Source of the DNA: Amoebophrya sp. A120
Taxonomy: Eukaryota > Sar > Dinophyceae > Syndiniales > Amoebophryaceae
Reading direction: 5' to 3'
Length of the DNA: 64,000 bases
Assembly (NCBI GenBank): GCA_905178155.1
Contig: CAJINV010000001.1
Span: 155,079-219,078, forward strand
Shown here: piece by piece, positions 24,694 through 36,600 of the stretch
How the letters are laid out: every line of letters begins with the position of its first letter
Numbering within the stretch: position 1 is the first letter of the stretch
Translations under genes and position numbers: made by a program
The notes under the pieces: generated by a model
What the model saw: the letters and a program-made list of their open reading frames with translations, nothing else
Database searches by the model: none
Told to the model about the DNA's origin: nothing

Positions 24694-27600
24694 TCAACGT
24701 GTAAAGTCATTTTTCACGACGGCACAGCCAAGAAGTAGACCCACGGGAATGGCGACAATGAGAACAATATGAAACGGTTGAATTTGAATAGGAGCGATGT
24801 GGATGTCCCCTTGCGCAGCTAGCCCTACTAACGCGACCAGAGTATCAATGGAAAACTGCAAAATGTTTCATACCTATAAAGTACTAGCTAGCACGGTCGG
24901 GCACTGTTATGAGCACCATGGCGATCATTCTTGGCATTTTTGGGCGTCCCCACAAGCACGGTCGGACCGTGCTAGAAAAGCACCCAGCCGCGTGCTAGTA
25001 GTGCCTATGTGGGCGAAAAAGTGAATATATATCCAAAAAATGGGCCGCATATTTTCCGGCTTCGAAATATGCGGCCCACTTTTCGGATATATATTCACTT
25101 TTTCGCCCACATAGGCACTACTAGCACGCGGCTGGCTGCTTTTCTAGCACGGTCCGACCGTGCTTGTGGGGACGCCACAAAATGCGAAGAATGACCGAAA
25201 TCGCGCTCATAACAGTGCCCGGCCGTGCTAGCTAGTACTTTATAGGTATGAAACTTTTCTACATTTTCCATCCCTAGACCAGAGCTGCGAGCGCAACAAG
25301 CATAAGAATGAAAACTATTTTGAATATGGAACCACACCCGGCGACCGAATCCAGAAACTTCAAGCACGATCGTGCTACAAAATTACATGGTCGCATTACG
25401 TGTTTGCAGCACTCCATTTTTCCCCGGGCCGCGGGGGAAGCACCTTCACCGCTTCCTGTGGGACTCCCGTTTCCGTTGACGACCGGTTGTGCCGCTTCGG
25501 CGGCTCCAGCAGGCACCGGTTCGCCGACGACCGGTTGCTGCCGCCGCGGCATCAAGCGAACCGCAGCACGGATTTTCGTCTTCCGCAAGTTCGACCAGGC
25601 GCTCGTCCGCGGCAACCAATTCCCGCTACCAGGTGTTGCCCCTTCTTCACCTTCTGCGGGGCGCGCGGGTGCCGGTTCGCCTCCAGAACCTGCATCGATG
25701 TGTTGCAAGGACGGCGAGTTCGACTGGGCGGGCCGCGGCGACTGATTTGTTTTTCTTTTTCCTCGCTGCGAGCGTCGGCTGCCGATATTTTTTCTATAGC
25801 GCCGGCTGTAGAACGGCGCTGAGCGTCGCTTGGTCCTCCTAGTGCTCTGGCCGCTTCGCGCTTCTTGTGCCGGAGGGTCGACCACTGAGGCAGTCGTGGC
25901 CGCCGTACTAGTTGCTGGAGTCTGTGGGTCGTTCGTCGGGGCGGGGCGCAACCTAGTCCTCAGATTTTTCAAGAGACTGATAGGGTTCAAGTTGATCCCG
26001 GGGCCAGCGGCGGGTTCATCGTATCCCGCAGAAAATAGCAGGTGGCAGGCCAGGGGCAGGGCATATTTGTATATGCAAAAATAAACACGTACATACACAG
26101 ATGAAAAATCTGTCATGCCTGTGCTCTTTAGGATACAACGCAGTACATATTTTCACTTTATTTTTGCATATTTATTTTTGCACTACAAATATGAACATGA
26201 TTATGACCTGCCTGCTTTTTTCTCTACTGGGATACTCCGGCTTCTTTTCTCTTCTGCTCCCGGTCGTTCGACCCGGCGTCGCTAGACCAAGACCACGAGG
26301 GAAAATTCATCCCCCCGCCGCTAGGTGTCATTCCTCGAGCGGGGCGCGCGGGTGCGATATGGACGCGTCACCAGGATCGAAATCGGCAACGTTGAAATAA
26401 TTTGTCATGCACAGATTGCCTGTATTGCAGAGCAGGCAAGAGATGAGGGCAACTGAAAGCCTGTTTGGGGTTAGCTAGAGAGAGAGCTGCTGAAGTAGCA
26501 CGACAAGAGATTTTTTCTTTCTCTCAACAGCGTGACAAACTGGATGTAGCTGATGCCGAAATTTGTCATGCGCCGCTTAGAAATTGGGCTTCCAACTGGT
26601 TGTATCGGTTTTAATTTTGTGCATCAAACTCAAATAAAAGCGGTTCAACTTTGTTGATTTCGATCCTGACGCTTCCATATGCGACGGGGCCATCGTTGTC
26701 TCTCCCCCAATAAGCGCTTTCTTCTTTTTTACTCTGTCCCCGGTTGCTGGACGAGAGTATGGGAGTCTCAAACGATACACTCTCAACTGCTACATGAATT
26801 TGTGTTCTTGCAAATATGCCAAAAGTCAAAGGACGTAGATTGAGATTGTGATTGCATCCCCAGCATTACAAATTCGGCACAGATCTTACTGCTGTTTACC
26901 CCTTCATCAAAAATTTGTCATGCGCAGCAGCTTCGGCGTGTCGTGGATCGATCTGGATCGGATGTTGATGTTAATTTTGCGTGACAAATCAATTCGTGTA
27001 GCAGTAACGTTTGAGAATGTAGCCACGTTTGAGAATCCCATAGAAGATGCGGGGCCGGAATTCGACCTCCCCCACGGAAGTTTACTCCACCACCCGTATG
27101 CGCTGGAAATACGTGTGGGCCTGGAAGGACGCGAACTTGTGATGGGCATTTCACAACGCCGCGCACAAATAATCCCTCGTCATGCATAGGCAACAAAAAA
27201 CACCCACAACTTCCTGTCACCAAAATGTAAATGGGGGATTTGTAGTCAACATGCGGACTAGAAGGCATTGCGGAACCTTCTCGGAATCTGTGATGCTGGG
27301 GCGTCCATGACGGAACTTGGCCTTCCTCTGTGTCATGCAAAAACAAACAGCATGACAAAAGTGCGCACCCTTCCAGACCCAGACATATTTGCAGTCGATA
27401 ACCCGCGGGCAGGTACTACCCCGTCTGCAGGGACCTCGGTTGCGATTGCAGCAGCAGCGCCACCAGGTCGTGGTCCTAGGTTGTGTGTAGCAAAAGTGGT
27501 CTCCCTGCCGTTCCTCGCTTGATGTGGTCCTCTCCTCGGCGGAGCACCGAAATAAGTATGGGCCGGCGTTTGATACCATTTTTGGACGAAGTACTTTCGT

Positions 27601-30600
27601 GATGGAGGCCGTCTTCCAGGTTTGTTGTTTTCCATGATCTCGGCCCGGTCGCCCTCGCCGCGAGCATCACGACCGCCTTGAGTCTGACCCCGCGGCAGCT
27701 TGCGCGCTGGCCGCGGCACAGTGGGTCGCGGCACGGGTGGCACGCTTTGCGCCTTTTTCTCCTCTGCCGGATTCAAGTACTGTTTCCCCGAAGATAAGAC
27801 GCGGCCCCACTCCGCTTGCAGAACCGGAAGGACGTCGAAGAAGCTCTGTACTAGACGCCGATCCACACCGCCATCCGTAGTCGTCCGCGACCGCGGAGAT
27901 CCCTGATCTTTCGCGAAGAGAAACTCTCCCACGCGGCGAAAGGAATCGCCTACGCCGCGCGCGATCGGGGCGCGGTGCATCAACTCCGCCAAAGTTGTAG
28001 TTGTAGCGGTTGTATGCACTGCAAATCCAGTATCGCACTCGTGGGAATATTAAATCGTAGGCATGCATTGCAAATGGAAATGCTATTCTGAAGAAAGTTT
28101 AAAAAGGTAAATCCACGTTACATTCTCATTTTTCACGCTGAGAAAATTTGTCCTGCGATTTACACTACGCACGATATTACTTTTGCAATGCATAAGATGC
28201 CGTCGACCCACCAGGTGCGTTTCTATTTCGGTTTTGGTCCTGCTCTTTCGCCTTCCTCCCATGCTTTGCAAAAGTGTCTGGGTCTGGAAGAATACAAACT
28301 TGTGATGCGCATTTCAGAACACAGAAAAATCCTCCATGCATAGTCAGCAAAAGCTGCCCACTTTCTGTCACCAAAGTGGGGGATTTGTGATGCGGATTCG
28401 GCAATGCGGAAGCTTCTGGAAACCTGTGGCGCTAGAGCTTCCATGCCAGACCTTCTGTGTTATGCAAAAACAGCATGACTCTTCCAGACCCAGACATTTT
28501 TGCAGTTGATACCTCCCGCTAAACGACAAAACGCCTTGGAAGAGCATAAACATGCCGATGAATACGCCAGAAAATTGAACCTCCGGCGATGCTGCTATTC
28601 TGCTGGGCAAAAGGATCACACTCGTTGGCGCACCAATTACGTTTATATATGGTTGCAGTACTGCATGACAAGGAAATCGGTCAATTTACATTTATTTTAT
28701 TATGTCGAGGTAGTCGGTCTTACGCACTAGTTCTTCGATTAGCAAAGCATACAAATAATTGCAAGAACTGGACATGGACGGGTTCCCCGCGTCGCGGGGA
28801 ACCGATGCATATTAATTAACGGAACACGAATGCAATTCCAATAAATATAAAAGTCCTACACCAACCGGAGAGGGAGAGCAGATACTTTTGCATTCAATAG
28901 AAGCCGCAATCTCGAAAAATGAAGCTGGAGCAGAAACGGCGCGTGGGGTTTTCGTTTTCGTCGGAGCCGCATGGGTCAATACTTCTACGTCAGCGCGCTG
29001 TACCGTGGGGTCGACGTGTCCTCGTCGGCTCTCGTGGGGTCCTCGACGTGTCCCCGTCTGTTGCTTCTGTTTTCGCCTGTTGGTGTTCCCCTGCAAGAAC
29101 TGCAAGAAGCTCCTTCTTGGCGTTCTGTGCGCAGCCGTTGTAGTTCTCGGGTCCTTCGTGTCGTGGCCGTCTATGGATGTGTCAGGATCGAAATCGGCAA
29201 AATCGAAAAATTTGTGATGCATAACATGTAGAGCACGACTGAAGGCCTGTATTGGGAAGCAGGCATATGAGACCGATTGTAAGCCTGTTTAGGGGTATGC
29301 AATGTGCTGCCCGAGTAGCATGACAGGAGGAGTCTTCTTTGCCCAAACAGCATGACAGACTGGATTGGGGTGCTCCCGAAATTTGTCATGCGCCAGTTGA
29401 AAACTGAGGCTCCAACTGACATCGATTCTGTGCATGACAAATTTTTCGATTTTGTCAATTTCGATTCTGACACTCCCATACCGTCCTTTTCTTGTGTAGT
29501 TTCTGCCCCGAGATCGCGCGCCCTGCCCAGTGTTTTCAGGAGCGAGCCCGAGAGAGCGTCCAAACTGGTAAAATGTTGCCAATCGATTCCCTGCATTTGT
29601 GCACCTCAAAAGTACCTGCACCATGATCGCAGCGCCAGAGAGCCTGCTGATACTGTGCCATTGATCACGCAGGTGCACTGCGCAATAAATTTAAATCTAC
29701 CTTGCGGGACGATTTATTAGCAGCAAAGTTGTAGTAGTGTCAGTGGCTGAAACTGAATATGAGAAACTGCAAGAGCATTACAATTACTAGCACTGGCAAG
29801 AAGCAAAGTACACGGTGAAGCTGTAGTTGAAGAAGTGCACTATAATTGTCAAATCGAATGTGAGTTTGTCACTCATGCGATGTTGCTGGTAGAGAATGCG
29901 AGAGCGACTGCGACTGAGGAGATGTGCATGAATGTAGTAAGGTGAAAATGTTGGGTCGTGAACAAGTGCGATAGTACTTTTGCACAGGATAGCACTGCGC
30001 GCTTGAGATTGGGGAGCAACAACCGAGCCGGGGCTTGGTCTGGTGCGGCGTCATCTTCAGGCGTCCCGAGCATCTCACCAAACATGTCCAGGGTGTCGCT
30101 CACGCGGGACATTGCGCGCTTCGCCCGTCCAAAGTACTTCTTGATAGTGGACGGAACCGATTGCTTTCCTCCGCCCCCGCCCTCCGCAAACACCCCAGAG
30201 GTGCCCCGCACTTTGGGCATCAAGAGGAAACTGTCCTGCATTGGAAACATGAGCAGTTTGCTGTCGGTAGACGAAAGGTCGCGCTCCGTCAACCTGGGAA
30301 AGACGCTCAGCACCTCCGCACCACGGTAAAGAGGCGGAGCGAAGTCGGTTCGCTGTATCTTCCGCGCTACGTCCTTTTCGTCGGCGAACGCCGCGAAGGT
30401 CGCCTGCAGAATCTGCTTTATCAACGCCTCAAGATACCGCTTGGCCCGCTTCCCCAGCGTCGCGCGAATGTAGTCTCGCTTGGCGTCCTCGCGGTCCGCC
30501 TTGATCGACGAAGATTGTCGCGCCGAGGTGGAGGTTCTTGTTCCCTTCTTGTTGTAGTCATACCCGCGAAGCAGCGCCTTCGGAATATGCAACCGACTGG

Positions 30601-33600
30601 ACTGGAGGAAGCCGCGCAGCAACCGGGCAATTTTTTTCGTTGCGAAGTGCAGGAGGAGGTAAAACGCGTAGTCTTCCTCCAGTAGCACCCCCTGGAGGCG
30701 TTCTGTGGACACCGCTGCGCCGCTGCTACGTGAAACGAGAGTTCGCGCAAAGCGTGCCCGGTCGTAGAAAACCCGGTAGACTCGGAGCTACCCCCGTAGT
30801 ACCCGTTATCGTCAAGAAAAATACCCCCTGTCCATACTTAAATAATACTAAGCGAAAATCAAAATATGCGCTGTTGATTTGTGTCCACTACACATCGACC
30901 ACGTCTTGCAAGAAGGCAACTTCGGCTCGCCGCCGCATTCTAATGAATTCTGGATTCCGTAGCCGTTTGACCACCTTTATGGCAGCCGTGTGTCAACATC
31001 ATGCGACACAGCTACTTATGGTTGTACGTGAATTACATGATCTGCCGGCGTCAGGGATTTATTATTGTGTACACAAATTCGGCATCCCGAGTTTCGGTTT
31101 TGATTGTAGTGCTAGTGGGGAGCAGGTGGTTTTTTCATTTTGTTGATTTTGATGCCCGCTGTTTTATTTTTTTCCCGGTTTGCGCCGAGCCGGACGCCGT
31201 GAACACGCGGAAGCCCCCAACTCGCGCGCGCGAAGAACTGCCGCTCGAAGTCGCGGCTATGGCGTTCTCAACCGTTACATTTTCAACTGTTCTTACATGG
31301 GTTTGTGATGCAAGAATGGCGAAAGAAGTCAAAGCAAGGAGGTTGCACCTGTAGCATTACGAATTCCGCACAGATTTAGGTGCTGTTTAGACTTGTTAAA
31401 ATTTACCATGCGAAGTAGCTTCGCCTTGTGGTCGCGAGTGTTGATGTTCGTTTTGCATTACAAGTCATTGTATAACAGCTGAGAATGTAACAGTTGAGAA
31501 CGCCATAGCGGTGGCCGACGCTTTGGAGGCTTGTGAAGGTTCGGCAGCCTTCGGCGCATGGGCGTAATTTTGATCCTGCAGCTGCCCCGGGGCAACTGGC
31601 TGCGCAGTCCCTGGGGGGAGAAGCCGGAGAGTATCGGCGGCCAAGTCCTCTAGGAAGATATGGATGCGTCAGGAATGAAATCGACAAAGTTGAAATGATT
31701 TGTCATGCATAAAATGCAGACCACAAAGCGCCTGTCTTGCAGGGTAGGCAAGTGAGGCAGATCGTAAGCCTGTTGGGGGGTAGACACTGGATTGGTAAAG
31801 TAGCACGACAAAAGGCGCCCTCCTTACCCAAACAGCATGACAAACGGGATTTCGGCTTTACCCAAATTCATCATGCACCACTCGCAAACTGGGTATCCAT
31901 TTTATGCATGGGAGATTATTTCAACTTTGACGATTTCAATCCTGGCACTCCCATAGACGATACGCGGGGCGTACGCCTGTGGCCCGCGAAGGCCAAGAAA
32001 ATACTCCAGAGGGACCGCTTCTAAAGAAATCCGGGCAGCCTTCTTGTTATTCTTATTTCCGCGTGAAAAAATGTCCTCTGGACTGGCGAAGGTTTGTTGT
32101 TGCTGCTGTTTCCGCCCGCCATGATCATGATTCGCAGCTTTTTTATCCGTGGTATCAGCCACGTGGTAAGTCAGCTGCGTCACCGCAAAAACAGCGCCGG
32201 GGCTGAACATGGGCGGTGGGCTCGCCGAGGTAATATATCCCACAGAAGAAGTGAAAGGGAGGCAGCACCACATAAATTAAAATTTGCAATGCAAAAACAC
32301 AAAATAAATCTCTCGTCGCGCGTGCTGTCCTAATAAGCAGCATGCTATACCATCGCCCATGACAGATTTATTTTGTGCGATTTGCGTCACGAAGATCAAT
32401 CATGATCTGCCGGTCTTTTTCTGTGGGATACGGTAGAGCTGCTGAAGACGGGGATTAGGAACGCCACCAGGTCACCGGCTTGCGGGAGTGTGTGGCGTTC
32501 TCAACTGTTACATTCTCAATTGTTACATGAATTTGTGATGCAAGAATTGCAAAAGTGAAAGGGGGGAGGTTGCACCTCTAGCATTACAAGTTCTGCACAG
32601 ATTTAGGTGCTATTTAGCCTTTCAAAAATTTGCCATGCGAAGTAGCTTCACCTTGTGGATGTTGATGTTCCTTTTGCATCACAAATCATGTAACAGCTGA
32701 GAATGTAACGTTTGAGAGTCCCATAAAGTGGAAACAGGTATTGCAAGTTGATCTGAAACTGCTGCTGTCGCAGGTGCTGATCACGATCGTTTTTACCTAT
32801 TTTTTGAGAAGTCTTCTGCGGCGGCAGCTTGACGGTAACGGGTGAGGCGAAATGCACCGGCAGCGACAGCTTCCTCGGCGACGATTTCTGAAGATTCCAA
32901 ATGTCGCTTATGGGATTCTCAAACGATACTCTCTCAACTGTTACATGATCTGTCATGCAGAATGCTGATCAGGATCAGCATCCACATGATCAGGCTACTT
33001 CACATGACAAATTTGTGAAGCAGGGCTAATGAAAATCTGTCGTGCCAAATTTGTAATGCGAGAGGTTCAAGCCCCCTTCTCTCACGACTTCACTGTTTCT
33101 ATTCTTGCAAGAACAGCTAAGAGTGTAACGTTTGAGAACGCCATATCGCTCTTGAACACCTTGCCGACCTGTCCCTGTAGCGCTGTCTGCAGCGGACCTT
33201 GTAACTCCGCGAACAACGGCGGGCCTTCGATCGGTGCCCCGGCCGTTTTATGCATTGCAAAAGTAATATCGCACTCGTATAAATGCATGACAAATTCCCT
33301 CAGCATGAGAAATAAAGATTGTAGTGCGGATTTACCTTGAGAAAAAAATTTGTAACGCATGATTGCAATACGAGTACGATACTTTTGCACAGGATACGTT
33401 TGATGTTGACCACGGAATATGACCTGTACGAAAACAGCTGTGCCTTCGGGTCGCAGCAGGCCGAGGTCGTTCCCTAGAAACCGGTTCACGTTCCCGGTGT
33501 CGGTACTCAAAGCCGCCATCAGCCCGCCACTTTCGCCTCCTGCCGACCTGGTGAGGGATTTGGTCAAGAGGCGCAGCGGCGCCTTGATCTCTCTGCTAGA

Positions 33601-36600
33601 AAGAAATTCTTTGGCGGAGGATCCACGACCGCTTGCCACGTTGAACATGCCGCGCGTCACCTGTCGCAGCGCCACTGCCCCCATACCGTTTGCAAAGAAA
33701 TCTACCCACGTCTCCGACGGCCTTGCGTTCTTCTTCTTCTCACCTCCTCGTCGGGAAGTAAAGCCAGCATGTTCTTTGGAGCGCGCACGACCTGACATCA
33801 GCTGCAGCCAGGTCATTTTTTCGCCGCCTTTGGTGAAAATAGTTTTAAAGACTATAGACAGATAAGGACTTGACTCAAAAGCTGTAGGGAAGAGTTGCGA
33901 AAACCTTAAACAGGCTCTAAAGTTGCGGCTCAACCTGCAGCAAACCTGGAGCAAACCCCTAGGGCTTTTCAAAATGGCGCTGCTTGCTACTCGCGAAAGC
34001 GCACGCTATTCGGCCCAAAAGATGGGGGTCGACCCGTAGGGAACAAGAAAAAATCACGAAAAGCGCGACACTTTGGAAGCGCTGAACCTGCATGCTATTA
34101 CGACAAAGCCTGGAGCTTTTCTGGGACTCGAGCTCTAGAGCTTTTCACATACTTGCGCTTTTATTTTTCGAAAGCGCATGCTGCTGTGGAAATATTTCCG
34201 ACAAATTCTGCGACTTGAGCTGTAGGGGTTCAGCGCGATGAACGACAAAGAAACCCCTGGGCGCTGCAAAAATAGCCCGAGCCCTACACGCAGCGACGGC
34301 CCCCGCGCTCAGAAGAGAAGCCCTGCAGCGAGCGCCCTGCAAGCAAGCATGCCTGGAGATCGGCCTGCAATGCCCCAAGCAGTCCTCTGCGCCCTCGGCT
34401 GCACACCTTCCCTGTAACCAACGCCCCGAGCCCGGGCCATTCACTACGCGGCCCCTGCGGAGAGGGGGGCCGCCTCGGCGCCTACTTCGACGCCTATTTC
34501 TACGCCTACCCCTGCGCCTACGCCTACCCCTGCGCCTACCCCTACGGCAACCCCTACGGCTACCCCTACCCTACGGCTACCCCTACCCTACGGCTACCCC
34601 TACGGCCACCCCTACGGCTACGGCTACCCCTACCCCTACCCCTACCCCTACCCCTACCCCTACCCCTACCCCTACCCCTACCCCTACCCCTACCACGTCC
34701 CTGCCCCTACTACGCCGACCCCTACCTCTACGCCTACTGCTACGCCTACTGCTACGCCTACTTCTGCGCCTACTTCTACGCCTGTGGCAGGGGGCGCTAT
34801 TTTTTTCAGCAAAGCCTCCCCCGTCGCCACATATGATTTTACGGCGCTCCATAGGCATACAAGCTTGCACACGCACAACAGATCTGTGCGCGCGTAGAGC
34901 GAGGCGCCGCCTAGAACTCAGCTAGCTCCTACGCAGAACGAAGGCAGGAGAAAGGTGGCCGCAGGAGCAGCCGCGCGCGGCCATGGATTCAGTCCTTGGC
35001 GATGTGGCCTCAAGGTACGTGACACGCAAGCCCCCGCCGCGGCTTTGGTGTATGCGTATGGGCAGGCGCTTCAGGATAAATCAGCGACGGTCTCAGGATA
35101 AATCGATGACGCTCTGACTAGCTTTGGAAGCAAGGGCCCCACGCGGGCGGCCGATACAGGATAGGCTGGCACCTTGTTCGGCGCCTTTGAATTTATTCCC
35201 GGCCAGGCTGTGACGCAAGCCTCCGCTTCGGCCGGATTCGCGATGTCGCTGCTCGCGACGTAACTCCTGAAAATCTGCGAACTTGCGCAAACGAAAAGCG
35301 GGGGCGGGCTTGGGGGGCCCCCTTTCATGAGGATACCAACGGGGGGTCGGTAGCCCTGCGAGAAGGCCTTAAAGGGGGGGCCTGGAGGACCTCGGAGGCA
35401 CCCCAACCCAAGGGGATTTCGGCTTGCAGCCCAGGAGGGCGCTCTGTTGGTCTCCGTGCAAAACAGTCGGGGCGAAGAAACGCCGCGTGGGACCAAGGGC
35501 CGGAAGAGCGCCGCGGCCGGCCGCGGCATCAATGAATGTCATCGGCAAGACCGCGCACGGCTTTGAGAGAGTTATTCTATCAAAGGCCACGCGTGGGCGC
35601 CTGTTTCGCCTGTTGGGGCGTGGGCCTATTGTTGGCTCCAGTTCGCAGCGCCTGTGGCTTTGGGTTGGCCGCGTATAATTGCTGTCATTTTAAACGAACC
35701 GGCAGCACTGCAGGGGCTGTCTGTTGGACATCTACGCCGGCCATGACCGACGAGCGCACGCAAAGCCGTGACGCAATGCGCCACCAATCCTGCCTTCAGA
35801 CTACCGAGCCCAGAATACCGCGGCAGGCGCTGTTGCTACGCGGTCGATTTCCACCGCCCACGAGGTATCTCCTATCTTATCTAGCGACGTCGACGGGTGA
35901 GCCATATGTAGCCGAAAACAGAGCAAAGCTTTTTGAAAAAAAGCGCTTCCCATGCATTGCCCTAGCGCCTACCCCTGCGCCTACGTACCCCTGCGCCTAC
36001 GCCCGCCCCTACGGCTACCCCTACGGCCAGGCCTACCCCTACGCCTACCCCTACCCCGACCCCTACCCCTACTACGCGCGCCCCTACCTCTACGCCTACT
36101 TCTACGCCTACATACTTCCACCCCTACTACGCCTACCCCTACTTTTACGCCTACTTCTACACCTACTTCTGCGCCTACTTCTACGCCTACTTCTACGCCT
36201 ACTTCTACGCCTACGCCTACTTCTACACCTACCTCTACGCCTACCCCGCCGCCTATTTCTGCGTCTAATTCTACGCCTACTCCTGCGCCTATTTCTACGC
36301 CTGCGCCTATTGCTGCGCCCTCAGCTACGCCTACTGGCCAGCTGCGTTCGCGGGCAACCGGGCCCCCAGTAGTCGGCGCGGCCCACTAATCCCCCCGCCC
36401 GCTCCTCGGGCGACGCCGGAGGCATTTTGATGGCGCCCCCGCGCCGCTTTGATTGAGTTTATTTGTTAAGGGCACACAGCGGAAGGCAGTGCCTATGAAT
36501 TGCAGTCGCTTTCGGTCTTCTTTGGGCCGGTTTTTTGCTTCATTGATTCAAGCCGCCGACCGCATGGGGACCAGGGGCGGAGCCCGTGCAGGTCTCGCAG

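Noticed and set aside
34490-34790. CCCTAC array as an internal telomere
   Set aside because: The expected alveolate/dinoflagellate telomere unit is CCCTAAA; the hexamers here differ and grade into other CCTACN variants.
35536-36389. Open frames rich in Pro-Thr and Leu-Arg repeats
   Set aside because: Direct translation of the CCTACN arrays; no non-repeat coding signal.
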